Source: Pelomonas sp046294815
Lineage (GTDB): Bacteria > Pseudomonadota > Gammaproteobacteria > Burkholderiales > Burkholderiaceae_C
Assembly: GCA_046294815.1 (NCBI GenBank)
Contig: JBKBOJ010000042.1
Coordinates: 1-29,593 of the forward strand
Direction: 5' to 3'
DNA length: 29,593 nucleotides
In this document: one piece after another, positions 16,345-23,816 of the stretch
Position numbering within the stretch: position 1 is the stretch's first letter
Layout of the letters: each line of letters opens with the position of its first letter
Notes under the pieces: model-generated
What the model was told of the DNA's origin: nothing
The model's input: the letters and a program-made list of their open reading frames with translations, nothing else
Database searches by the model: none
Translations under genes and position numbers: made by a program

Positions 16345-16878
16345 TCATCGGCTGATCTTCCACAACTGGCCATGGGCGGGTGCTGCGGGCCATTGGTCGG
16401 CACGGGTCGGCAGCGCCTGGCTGCTGCACAACCAGCGGCGCGCCAGCATCCAGCCGCCATGGCCGACGACGAGCACCGTGTCAGACGGGGCAGACCATGC
16501 GGCCACGCGCTCGAAGAAGCGTTGCAGGCTCTCACCCTGGCCGGGGGCGTGGTGCAGGAAATCGGCGCACCAGGCATCGACTTCGGCGTGTGCGATGTCT
16601 GTCCAGGCGCAGCCGTCCCAGGTGCCGAAATCCATCTCGGCCAGCAGCGGCTCGACGGTGTGCTGCCAGCCCCAGCGGCGCAGCCAGGCGCCCACCGCGG
16701 CGCTGCGTTGCAGCGCTGAGGTGAACACCTGCCGCGGCAGACCGTGTCGTCGGGCTGCCTGGCGGATGCGGTGGGCCAGGCGCTTGGCGCGTCGTGGGTC
16801 GACCGGCAGATCCGTGCGACCGATGCAGCGGCCGCGTGCGCCCTGAGCGGGCGGGTGGCGCCACACCCAAATCGTCAT
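16345..16878 (-). CDS. cobC: Alpha-ribazole phosphatase (histidine phosphatase family)
   Basis: 177 residues of the phosphoglycerate-mutase-like histidine phosphatase superfamily. Active-site residues are visible: R7-H8 in VWRHP near the N-terminus (phosphohistidine), R58, E81 in LLAEMDFGTWDG, and H140 in VVGHGGW. The GRTDLPVD and EMDFGTWDG motifs match CobC, which removes the 5' phosphate from alpha-ribazole phosphate or from adenosylcobalamin phosphate, the final nucleotide-loop step. The RHP variant in place of RHG is usual for CobC-type proteins. Its ATG overlaps the cobS stop by 4 bases. It is the last recognisable gene of the cobalamin operon; the 184 bases between its stop and the tRNA terminator contain nothing I can assign. 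Confidence 0.87.
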   Translation of the reverse strand: MTIWVWRHPPAQGARGRCIGRTDLPVDPRRAKRLAHRIRQAARRHGLPRQVFTSALQRSAAVGAWLRRWGWQHTVEPLLAEMDFGTWDGCAWTDIAHAEVDAWCADFLHHAPGQGESLQRFFERVAAWSAPSDTVLVVGHGGWMLARRWLCSSQALPTRADQWPAAPAHGQLWKISR

Positions 16879-17696
16879 GGCCTCATGCCCGTTCCGAGCA
16901 TTGCCGCCCACGCCAGCAGCCCCGCCAGTTCGGCGATCTGCTGCGTGGCACCCAGGGTGTCGCCAGTGAAGCCGCCCAGGCGCCGACGCAGCCAGCGGGC
17001 GCAAAGGACCGTGGCAATGACTGCCGCCACCAATGCCGCGGCCAGTGGCCGTGCCAACGCCGGGGCCCAAGCCAGCAGAGCGCCCGCCAGCAGCAGCAGC
17101 CAAGCGGAGGCTGCGGCCACGCTGCGGCCATCGGTCTGCATCGCCAGCGGCTTGGCCTTGGCATGGGCGGCGTCGCCCGCATAGGGCAGGCGCCACACCA
17201 GCACCACGGGCGCTGCGCGTGATGCCGCGTGGTTCCACACCAAAGCCGCCAGCGCGAGCATCGCGCACGGCCCGGCGACGCATTCCCTGGCCGATGTGGC
17301 CAGGGCTGCCACCACCGCCACCTTGAGCACCAGCGCCAGCACCAGGCCTGCGGCACCGTAGCTGCCGATGCGCGAGTCCTTCATGATCTCCAGCGCGCGT
17401 TCCCGGCTGACGGCGCCGCCCAGGCCGTCGCAGGTGTCGGCCAAACCGTCCTCGTGGAAGGCGCCAGTCAGCCACACCGTGGCCACCACGCTCAACGCGG
17501 CAGCCACCAGCGGTGGCCACAGCCACAGTGCCGCCCACAGCACCGCAGCGGCGACGCAGCCTATGCCTGCGCCCACCAACGGAAAGTGCCGCAGGCAGGC
17601 CTGCAACCACGCAGGCTCGAACCCCACCCAGCGCGGTGCCGGCACGCGGGTGAGGAATTGCAGCGCGATGAACGCCAGGCGCAGCTCGTGCAGCAT
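16875..17696 (-). CDS. cobS: Adenosylcobinamide-GDP ribazoletransferase (cobalamin synthase)
   Basis: 273-residue integral inner-membrane enzyme that joins adenosylcobinamide-GDP to alpha-ribazole (phosphate), forming the complete cobalamin. The motif HEDGLADTCDG at 81-91 is the CobS signature with metal-binding acidic residues, followed by SRERALEIMKDSRIGSYG. Multiple hydrophobic segments (about 35-75, 100-160, 195-235, 255-270) fit a polytopic membrane protein. The N-terminus LRLAFIALQFLTRVP is typical, fixing ATG 17696; the frame stays open further upstream but that part lies over cobT and is not family-like. It starts 22 bases after the cobT stop and overlaps cobC by 4 bases. Confidence 0.94.
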   Translation of the reverse strand: MLHELRLAFIALQFLTRVPAPRWVGFEPAWLQACLRHFPLVGAGIGCVAAAVLWAALWLWPPLVAAALSVVATVWLTGAFHEDGLADTCDGLGGAVSRERALEIMKDSRIGSYGAAGLVLALVLKVAVVAALATSARECVAGPCAMLALAALVWNHAASRAAPVVLVWRLPYAGDAAHAKAKPLAMQTDGRSVAAASAWLLLLAGALLAWAPALARPLAAALVAAVIATVLCARWLRRRLGGFTGDTLGATQQIAELAGLLAWAAMLGTGMRP

Positions 17697-17718
17697 TGTT
17701 TGCAAGGCCGCGTGCCGC

Positions 17719-18756
17719 TCAGGTGCGCTGGCTGACGCCGGCCGCATCGAAGCTGGCCATCTCCGCCAGGATGCGGCAGGCCGATTGCAGCAGCGGCCAG
17801 GCCAGCGCCGCGCCTGAGCCTTCACCCAGGCGCAGGCCCAGGCGCAGCAGCGGCTCGGCGTCCAAATGTCGCAGCAACAGCGCATGCCCGGCTTCGTCGC
17901 TGCAATGGGCGAAGACACAGCGCTGCAGCACGTGCGGTTGGAGTTTGGCGGCCACCAGGACGGCGCTGGTGGCAATGAAGCCGTCGACGACGATCACGCG
18001 GCGCTGCGCGGCCGCCTCGAGCACCGCGCCGCACATCATGGCGATCTCGAAACCGCCCATGGCCGCGAGGGCGGCCAACGGGTGGACGGCATCGGCATGC
18101 CGCGCGAGCACCGCCTGCAGCACGCTGCGCTTGTGTGCCAGCCCCGCGTCGTCCAGGCCCGTGCCGCGCCCGGTGCAGGCCGCCAGCGGCTCGCCGGTCA
18201 GGCGGGCCGTCAGCAGCGCAGCCGCCGAGGTGTTGCCTATGCCCATTTCGCCCAGCAGGACCACATTGCCCGGCAGGTCCTGCACCACGGCGCGACCGGC
18301 CGCAAGGGCCGCGCTGCATTGGCTGGCGCTCATGGCCGGGCCGGCCAGCGCGTCGGCCGTGCCCGGCGCGATCTTGCGCAGCAGCAGCCCACTGCGTGGT
18401 GCGAAATCGTGCCGCACGCCGGCATCCACCACCGTCAGCGCCAGGCCGTGCTGGCGTGCCAACACGCTGATGGCAGCGCCACCGGCGAGGAAGTTTTCCA
18501 CCATCTGCCAAGTCACGTCCGATGGGTAGGCCGACACACCGTGCGCTGCCAGGCCATGGTCGGCCGCAAAAACCAGCATCTGCGGCTCGCGCAGTTGTGG
18601 CGTTTCGGTGCCGAGGATGCAGCCGAGCTGCACTGCCAGGCGCTCGATCTGCCCCAGCGCGCCCAGAGGCTTGGTCTTGCCATCGATGCGGGCTTGCAGG
18701 GCGCGGTGCAGGGCGGGGTTGTCGATGCTGGGTACGCTGACGTCGGGTGGGGTCAT
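17719..18756 (-). CDS. cobT: Nicotinate-nucleotide:dimethylbenzimidazole phosphoribosyltransferase
   Basis: 345 residues. CobT activates the lower-ligand base by moving phosphoribose from nicotinate mononucleotide to dimethylbenzimidazole, yielding alpha-ribazole phosphate. Visible family marks are KTKPLGALGQIERLA near residues 27-41, FAADHGLAAHGVSAYP near 63-78, GEMGIGNTSAAALL in the middle and LGEGSGAALAW near the C-terminus, where E312 matches the catalytic glutamate. Length equals the family norm (about 350). The start overlaps the cobD stop by 4 bases. No bluB-like dimethylbenzimidazole synthase gene lies in the window, so the lower base must be made elsewhere or taken up. Confidence 0.95.
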   Translation of the reverse strand: MTPPDVSVPSIDNPALHRALQARIDGKTKPLGALGQIERLAVQLGCILGTETPQLREPQMLVFAADHGLAAHGVSAYPSDVTWQMVENFLAGGAAISVLARQHGLALTVVDAGVRHDFAPRSGLLLRKIAPGTADALAGPAMSASQCSAALAAGRAVVQDLPGNVVLLGEMGIGNTSAAALLTARLTGEPLAACTGRGTGLDDAGLAHKRSVLQAVLARHADAVHPLAALAAMGGFEIAMMCGAVLEAAAQRRVIVVDGFIATSAVLVAAKLQPHVLQRCVFAHCSDEAGHALLLRHLDAEPLLRLGLRLGEGSGAALAWPLLQSACRILAEMASFDAAGVSQRT

Positions 18757-19823
18757 GGTGTGCTCTCTTCTGAATCAGGGGTGTGATCGGGCAGTCGCAA
18801 TGCGTCGGCCATGGCCTGCAGCAGCGCCGCAGTCGCCTCGGGGGGCTGCGCTGACACGCGCATCTGCCCGGGCAGGCCGAACGACGCCGTGCAGCGCACA
18901 GCCAGGCCACGTTCGCGCAACCAGTCTGCGCTCGCCGCGGCCGGACGGCGCGCGCAAAGAAACGGGGTCACGCTGGGCTGGGGGGCCAGCCCCAGCGCCT
19001 GCAGGCCGGAGCGGAGTTCATGGGTCCAGCCACGCAGAACGCTCAGGGACTGGGCCAGCCATTGCTGAGTTTCGGGCTCGGTCCACGCGGTCAGCAGGGC
19101 AACGGCGTGCGCACCCAGTGGCCAAGAGGGTTCGGCGGCGCGCAGTGCCGCAACCAGTTGCTGATGCGGCGCCGTGGTGTCGGCCGGTGCCAGCACATAG
19201 GCGCCGCGCACACCGGTCAGGCCCAGCGCCTTGTTGGGGCTGTGCACCTCGAATGCCCGGTCCTTCGCGTCGCGCGACCAGGCGGGTGTGCCCTGCAAGC
19301 GCAACGGGGCATAGGCGCTATCGAGTACCGTGGTCGTCCGGTCCAGATCGTCAGGCGGTGGCGCTGCTTGGCCAAGCGGGCTGCCCGGGTCGGTGCACCA
19401 GCGCAGCGTGACCGCATGTGTCGCTGGGCGCCCGCAGGCAGCGGGTTCGCGCTCGACGACCGTATGGCGGCCGCAGGCGTGGGCCGCCACGGCGTAGTCG
19501 CCGTAGGCGTGCAGTGGCAGTGCCACCGCGCCCGGTGCCAGCCGCCCGCTGACTGCCGTCATGCGCTGGATGAACTCGCTGGCGCTCGCGGCCAGCAGCA
19601 CGCGCTGCGGCGCCACGCCGTGCCAGGCCGCCAGGCGTTCGCGCAGGGCGTGGTAGTCCGGGTCGGGGTAGCGGCTCGGGTCGGCTTGCCGCACGGCTTG
19701 CAATGCACTTGGGCAAGGCCCGGCGGCGTTGGCGTTGGTGGAGAAGTCCCAGCGCGCGGCACCGTGCGCGCCCGGCCCGCCGTGAGCGCGGGCGCCGAAC
19801 ATGGCGGCAGCCGGCGCTGTCAC
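18753..19823 (-). CDS. cobD: L-threonine-O-3-phosphate decarboxylase (PLP enzyme)
   Basis: 356-residue fold-type I aminotransferase-like enzyme that makes (R)-1-amino-2-propanol phosphate, the linker joined to the corrin by CbiB (CobC in the Pseudomonas denitrificans scheme). Supporting marks: FSTNANAAGPCPSAL near 27-41, RYPDPDYHALRERLA near 51-65, D168 in VLDSAYAPL, and the PLP-binding K198 in SPNKALGLTGVRGAY. The usual NPNNPTG segment is CTDPGSPLG here. I chose GTG 19823, which overlaps the cbiB stop as GTGA and has AGGAG 7 bases upstream; the alternative ATG 19802 would lose seven residues and the good ribosome site. Overlaps cobT by 4 bases. Confidence 0.88.
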   Translation of the reverse strand: MTAPAAAMFGARAHGGPGAHGAARWDFSTNANAAGPCPSALQAVRQADPSRYPDPDYHALRERLAAWHGVAPQRVLLAASASEFIQRMTAVSGRLAPGAVALPLHAYGDYAVAAHACGRHTVVEREPAACGRPATHAVTLRWCTDPGSPLGQAAPPPDDLDRTTTVLDSAYAPLRLQGTPAWSRDAKDRAFEVHSPNKALGLTGVRGAYVLAPADTTAPHQQLVAALRAAEPSWPLGAHAVALLTAWTEPETQQWLAQSLSVLRGWTHELRSGLQALGLAPQPSVTPFLCARRPAAASADWLRERGLAVRCTASFGLPGQMRVSAQPPEATAALLQAMADALRLPDHTPDSEESTP

Positions 19824-20812
19824 GTTGCGGCTCCTGCCAAAGCGCCTTGCGAGATCACGGCAGCCAGAGCGAGTGCCGCCGCAGCCCAGGCGGACTGCGT
19901 CGCGCGCCGCAGCGCGGCAGCGTGGTGCACGCGTTGCGGCGAGGGTGCCGCTGCGTTCAGGCTGTACACGCCGGGTTTGCGCAGGCGCACACCCAGCTGC
20001 AGCGCCATCGCCGCCATCGGCCAGCCACCGTTGGGCGACGGTGTGCGGCCCGCCTCGTCATGAAGTTGGCGCAGGCGGGCAAGTCCCCCCAGCACCCAGC
20101 CCGGCGCGAGCAGCAGCGCCGTCAGCCGCGCGGGCAGCCACGACAGCACGTCGTCGGCGCGCGCCGCCCACTTGCCGGCCCATTCCCAGCGGCCGCGGTA
20201 GCCCCACATGGCATCGGCCGTGTTGGCGAAGCGGTACACCACCGCACCGGGCAGACCTGCCACCGCATACCAGAACAGCGGCGCGACCACGGAGTCGTTG
20301 AGGTTCTCGGCCAGGGTTTCGATGGCGGTCTCGCGCACGGCGTCGGCGTCCAGCGCGCTCGTGTCGCGGCTGGCCAGCCGGGCCACGCGTGCGCGCCCGG
20401 CCGTCAGGCCCTGCTCAAGCGCCCGGTCGACCGCCGCCACCTCGTCACGCAACATGCGCCACGCGAAGCAGGGCTTGAGCAGCAGCGCCGCTGCGGCGAT
20501 GGCCCCCCACTGCCACAGGCCGACCACAGCCGACAGCGCAGACTCGACAGCCGCGGCAGCCAGGCCCAGCGCCATGGCGATCAGCATCCATGCCAGCGCA
20601 CCGCCTGCCAATGCGGCCCAGGGCGGCCAGCGCAACAGCCGCTTGCCAATCACCCCCAACACGCGGCCCAGCCACGCCACCGGGTGCCAGGCGTTCGGCG
20701 GCTCGCCGAGGACGGCATCCATGGTCCAGGCCAAGGTCACGACCAGGCCTGCGGCTGCAGCGCTGCCGATGGGCGCGGCGGCTGTGGTCGATGCCAGCGT
20801 GGCGGTGTCCAT
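19820..20812 (-). CDS. cbiB: Adenosylcobinamide-phosphate synthase
   Basis: 330-residue inner-membrane protein that attaches aminopropanol (phosphate) to adenosylcobyric acid. Family motifs visible are DAVLGEPPNAWHPVAWLG near 32-49, SRDTSALDADAVRETAIETLAENLNDS (shown in part: DTSALDADAV, then AIETLAENLNDS) in the middle, FWYAVAGLPGAVVYRFANTADAMWGY (key part RFANTADAMWGY), and GWPMAAMALQLGVRL, SPNGG nearby. Several hydrophobic segments fit a polytopic protein. ATG 20812 is 8 bases from the stop of the DUF1636 gene. The stop overlaps the cobD GTG. Named CobD in the Pseudomonas denitrificans scheme. Identity is secure. Confidence 0.93.
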   Translation of the reverse strand: MDTATLASTTAAAPIGSAAAAGLVVTLAWTMDAVLGEPPNAWHPVAWLGRVLGVIGKRLLRWPPWAALAGGALAWMLIAMALGLAAAAVESALSAVVGLWQWGAIAAAALLLKPCFAWRMLRDEVAAVDRALEQGLTAGRARVARLASRDTSALDADAVRETAIETLAENLNDSVVAPLFWYAVAGLPGAVVYRFANTADAMWGYRGRWEWAGKWAARADDVLSWLPARLTALLLAPGWVLGGLARLRQLHDEAGRTPSPNGGWPMAAMALQLGVRLRKPGVYSLNAAAPSPQRVHHAAALRRATQSAWAAAALALAAVISQGALAGAAT

Positions 20813-20820
20813 GCGCAGGA

Positions 20821-21270
20821 TCAGGCGAGCACGTTCGCAGCATCGCCAGGCGCTGGGGCGGCATCCGGCGCGTGGCCGGCCAGCAGCGGCGGCAGCCGCA
20901 GCAGGATGCCGCCGCGCAGCCGCTCGGGACGCTGGGCGCGGGGCAGGTTGCCGTCCGCGCTGGCGGCGTGCAGGGCAGCGCACGCGAGCACCTGCGCGGC
21001 GGTCTCGGCATCGGGCTGCAGGTCGCCGAAGCAGTAGCTGTGTTTTCCAAGCGCCTGGTAGGCCACCGTGCAGGCCCGGCTGCAACTGTTCAGGCAGGCA
21101 TAGCCGCGCAGGCGCACGCCAGGCGGCGGTGGGGCGATGCTGGCCGCGGCTTGCACCGCTTCCCAGAGCTGCTGGCCGGCGGCGGGCGCGTCGCGGCTGG
21201 CGCCGGCTGGGCGGCAGGTGGTGCAGACCAGCACTTCAGACACCACGGCGGGCATGTCGGGTTGGTTCAA
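20821..21270 (-). CDS. DUF1636 cysteine-rich protein, probable 2Fe-2S ferredoxin-like
   Basis: 149 residues matching the DUF1636 family of putative metal-binding proteins, often seen in cobalamin clusters. Cysteines lie at C16 and C19 (VCTTCR), C59, C63 and C67 (CLNSCSRACTVA) and C80 (YCFGDL). The pattern of an N-terminal CxxC and a later CxxxC resembles thioredoxin-fold 2Fe-2S ferredoxins, so an iron-sulfur cluster is likely but unproven. Residues 105-149 form an Arg/Pro/Ala-rich tail with the family's GGILLRLPP. The first codon appears to be TTG 21270, which has GAGGA 8 bases upstream; ATG 21255 has no ribosome site. It begins 4 bases after the cobO stop and ends 8 bases before cbiB. Role unknown; electron delivery to corrinoid reduction is a possible function. 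Confidence 0.82.
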   Translation of the reverse strand: MNQPDMPAVVSEVLVCTTCRPAGASRDAPAAGQQLWEAVQAAASIAPPPPGVRLRGYACLNSCSRACTVAYQALGKHSYCFGDLQPDAETAAQVLACAALHAASADGNLPRAQRPERLRGGILLRLPPLLAGHAPDAAPAPGDAANVLA

Positions 21271-21274
21271 GGCG

Positions 21275-21844
21275 TCAGTCCTCTATGCCGCGTTGCGCCG
21301 GCACGCCGGCCTTGAAGTGGTGCTTCACCAGGCGCATCTCCGTCACCGTGTCGGCCAGTTCCAGCAGTTCATCGGGCGCGTTGCGGCCGGTCAGCACCAC
21401 GTGCACATGCGCCGGCCGCTCGCGCAGGCAGGTCAGCACGGGCTCCAGCGGCAGCCAGCCGTAGCGCAGCGGGTAAGTGATCTCGTCGAGCACGACGAGG
21501 AAGTGCTCGCCGCGGCGGATCAGCGCTTGCGCGCGGGCCCAGCCGTCGCGCGCCAGTTGCGCAGAATGCTCCAGGTCCCGGCTCTTCCAGCTAAAGCCAT
21601 CGCCCAGGCCCTCGATGGGCAGACCCAGTTGCGCGAACACGCGGTGTTCGCCGAAGCGCGCCGACGGCACCTTCATGAACTGGTAGATGTGCACGGCCTT
21701 GCCGCGGCCGTGGGCGCGCAACGCCAGGCCGAAGGCCGCCGTGCTCTTGCCCTTGCCGTCGCCGGTGTGGACGATGACCAGGCCACGCCGCTCGCCGGCG
21801 GGCTTGGGCGTATTGCGTGCGGTGGGCGGGGCTTCGATCTGCAT
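21275..21844 (-). CDS. cobO: Cob(I)yrinic acid a,c-diamide adenosyltransferase (CobO/BtuR type)
   Basis: 189-residue ATP:corrinoid adenosyltransferase of the CobA/CobO/BtuR family, which transfers the 5'-deoxyadenosyl group of ATP to Co(I) corrinoids. The P-loop GDGKGKST is at 28-35 and is preceded by VIVHT; further family marks are YQFMK, SWKSRDLEHSA, LDEITYPLRYGWL, VVLTGRNAPDELLELAD and TEMRLVKHHF with the C-terminal KAGVPAQRGIED. Length matches the family (about 190-200). It needs Co(II) to be reduced to Co(I), so the Cys-rich DUF1636 gene 4 bases downstream is of interest. It starts 5 bases after the btuD stop. Confidence 0.95.
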   Translation of the reverse strand: MQIEAPPTARNTPKPAGERRGLVIVHTGDGKGKSTAAFGLALRAHGRGKAVHIYQFMKVPSARFGEHRVFAQLGLPIEGLGDGFSWKSRDLEHSAQLARDGWARAQALIRRGEHFLVVLDEITYPLRYGWLPLEPVLTCLRERPAHVHVVLTGRNAPDELLELADTVTEMRLVKHHFKAGVPAQRGIED

Positions 21845-21849
21845 GGTGT

Positions 21850-22707
21850 TCAGGGCGTGGGTGCGGCGACGGTGTCGTCGCCGATGTCGTTGTTCTCGTC
21901 GATCGCCAGGGACACGTGCGGGCGGTGCTTGCCGGCGCTGACGCGAACCGCATGCTCGAACACCTGCTCCAGCGCACGGTGCAGCGCGGTGCTGCTGGGC
22001 GGGCCGTCGGCCACCAGGCGGCCCGCCTGCAGCACCAGCACGCGGTCGGCATGCAGTGCAATCGGCAGGTCATGCAACACGGTGACGACCGCGCGCGGCG
22101 TGCCGTCGCGCAAGGGGCTGCGCGCCAGCCGCGCGAACAGGCGTGCCAGGGCCACCTGGTGCGGTGCGTCCAGGTGGGTGGTGGGTTCGTCCAGCAGCAG
22201 CAGCGGTGCCTCGGTGGCCAGCACGCGCGCCAGCAGCACCCGCTGGCGTTCACCGCCAGAGAGCGCATGCAGACGGCGCCCCGCCCAGGCGGTGCAGCCG
22301 GTTTGTTCCATGGCATGCGCGACGGCACGGGCATCGTCGGCGTCCCAGGCGCCCAGCAGGCCGCGTTGCGCGATGCGGCCCAGCTGCACGGTTTCGTGAA
22401 CGGTCAGCTCACCGCTGGTCTGGCCGCCCTGGGCCAACCAGGCCAGCCGGCGGGCGCGCTGGGCAGGAGCCAGTGCTGCCAGTGCATGGCCTTGCAACTG
22501 CACCTGGCCCTGGGCCAGCGGCTGCAGCCCGGCCAATGCGCGCAGCAGGGTGGACTTGCCGGCGCCGTTGGGGCCGACGATGGCCGTCCAGCCGGCATCG
22601 AGGTCCAGGTCGATGCCGTGCAGCACGGCCCGGCCGCCCAGCGCGACCTGCACGCCGCGGGCGGTGAGCAGCGCAGTCCTTGGGGCTGTTGCGTGCTGTG
22701 CACTCAT
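21850..22707 (-). CDS. btuD: Vitamin B12 ABC transporter ATP-binding protein
   Basis: 285-residue cytoplasmic ATPase of the FecE/BtuD class. Walker A GPNGAGKST is at 45-53, the signature LSGGERQRV starts at 149, Walker B LLLLDEPTTHLD ends near 180 and the switch His is in VLHDLPIA. It powers corrinoid import with BtuC and BtuF encoded just upstream, and the operon context supports a corrinoid rather than a siderophore substrate. Compared with E. coli BtuD (about 250 residues) it has a longer C-terminus: VFEHAVRVSAGKHRP is common in FecE-like proteins, followed by an acidic tail IDENNDIGDDTV of unknown purpose. Start ATG 22707 overlaps the btuC stop by 4 bases. Confidence 0.9.
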   Translation of the reverse strand: MSAQHATAPRTALLTARGVQVALGGRAVLHGIDLDLDAGWTAIVGPNGAGKSTLLRALAGLQPLAQGQVQLQGHALAALAPAQRARRLAWLAQGGQTSGELTVHETVQLGRIAQRGLLGAWDADDARAVAHAMEQTGCTAWAGRRLHALSGGERQRVLLARVLATEAPLLLLDEPTTHLDAPHQVALARLFARLARSPLRDGTPRAVVTVLHDLPIALHADRVLVLQAGRLVADGPPSSTALHRALEQVFEHAVRVSAGKHRPHVSLAIDENNDIGDDTVAAPTP

Positions 22708-23816
22708 GACAGCCCTCTGCGCCGCAACAGCACGAACAGGTACACGCCGCCCAGCACCGCCGTGACCACGCCCACCGGCAACTCCTGCGGGGCGATGACG
22801 GCACGCGACACCACGTCGGCGGCCAGCAGCAGCGCCGCGCCCATGACCGCGCTGGCACCCAGCAGCCAGGCGTGTGCACCCGGTGCGTGGCGGCGCACCA
22901 GGTGCGGCGCCACCAGGCCGACAAAGGCCACCAGCCCGGCGTGCGCCACGGCCAGCGCGGTGGCCGAAGCCAGCAGCACCACCAGCGCCAGGCGCATGCG
23001 CGGCAAGGCCAGCCCCAGGCTGGCCGCGCTGTCTTCACCGAGGGTCAAGGCGTCCAGCGCGCGGGCGCAGCGCAACGCCAAGGCGGTGAGCACGGCCGTG
23101 CCACCGGCCAGCAGCGCCACGGCCTGCCAACCCAGGAAGCTGGTGCTGCCCAGCATGAAGGCCTGCTTGCCGCGCAGCGCGTCGGGCGAAGCGACGGTGA
23201 TCAGATCGCTCACGGCGCCCAGCAGCACGGCCACCACCACGCCGGCCAGCAGCAGCCGCAGCGTGTGCACGGCGCCCTGGGCCAGCGTGAGCGTGAGGGC
23301 CACGCCGGTCAGCGCGCCTGCAAAGGCCGCCACGACCAGCCCCACGCGGTCCAGCCAGGCCACCGTGGCCAGGCTGATGGCGCTGCCTGCCAGCGCCGCG
23401 CCGGCCAGCACCAGCACCACGGCCAGGCCGGCACCGGCAGCGGCGCCCAATAGGTAGGGGTCGGCCAGCGGGTTGCGGAACAGACCCTGCGCCAGTGCGC
23501 CACCCAGGCCCAGCAAGGCGCCCACGAAAGCCGCGCCCAGCGTGCGCGGCGCGCGGATCTGGCCGAGGATGAGGCCGGCCTGGTCGCCCTGCAGGTCGGC
23601 CCACAGCGCCGGCAGTGAAAGGCCGTGGGTGCCGGTGGCCAGGCCCGCCAGCGCGAACACCAGGATCAGCACGGCCAGGGCTGCGCCCAAGCGGCGGCGC
23701 GCCTGGGCGTCAGCGTCCGGCGCGTGCTGGTGCGTCATCTCAGAGGCTGTGGCGGCGCCATGCGGTGCCGGGGCCTGTGGTGCGTTGTTCACCGGTTCGG
23801 CTGCGGCAGTCTTCAT
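22704..23816 (-). CDS. btuC: Vitamin B12 ABC transporter permease (FecCD family)
   Basis: 370-residue polytopic inner-membrane permease of the FecCD/BtuC family, about ten transmembrane segments. Family marks are LGQIRAPRTLGAAFVGALLGLGGALAQGLFRNPLADPYLLG (key parts RAPRTLGA, GGALAQGLFRNPLADP), SFLGWQ, LGEDSAASLGL (coupling-helix region that contacts BtuD), and GLVAFVGLVAPHLVRR. The first about 42 residues before the first membrane segment are a Pro/Ala/His-rich cytosolic extension not found in E. coli BtuC. ATG 23816 overlaps the btuF stop (ATGA); an internal start at residue 27 (MTHQHAP) is possible. Substrate assignment rests on the operon. Confidence 0.9.
   Translation of the reverse strand: MKTAAAEPVNNAPQAPAPHGAATASEMTHQHAPDADAQARRRLGAALAVLILVFALAGLATGTHGLSLPALWADLQGDQAGLILGQIRAPRTLGAAFVGALLGLGGALAQGLFRNPLADPYLLGAAAGAGLAVVLVLAGAALAGSAISLATVAWLDRVGLVVAAFAGALTGVALTLTLAQGAVHTLRLLLAGVVVAVLLGAVSDLITVASPDALRGKQAFMLGSTSFLGWQAVALLAGGTAVLTALALRCARALDALTLGEDSAASLGLALPRMRLALVVLLASATALAVAHAGLVAFVGLVAPHLVRRHAPGAHAWLLGASAVMGAALLLAADVVSRAVIAPQELPVGVVTAVLGGVYLFVLLRRRGLS

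Noticed and set aside
17697..17975. Possible longer N-terminus for CobS
   Set aside because: The frame stays open over the end of cobT, but the translation there is not CobS-like; the family N-terminus begins at ATG 17696.
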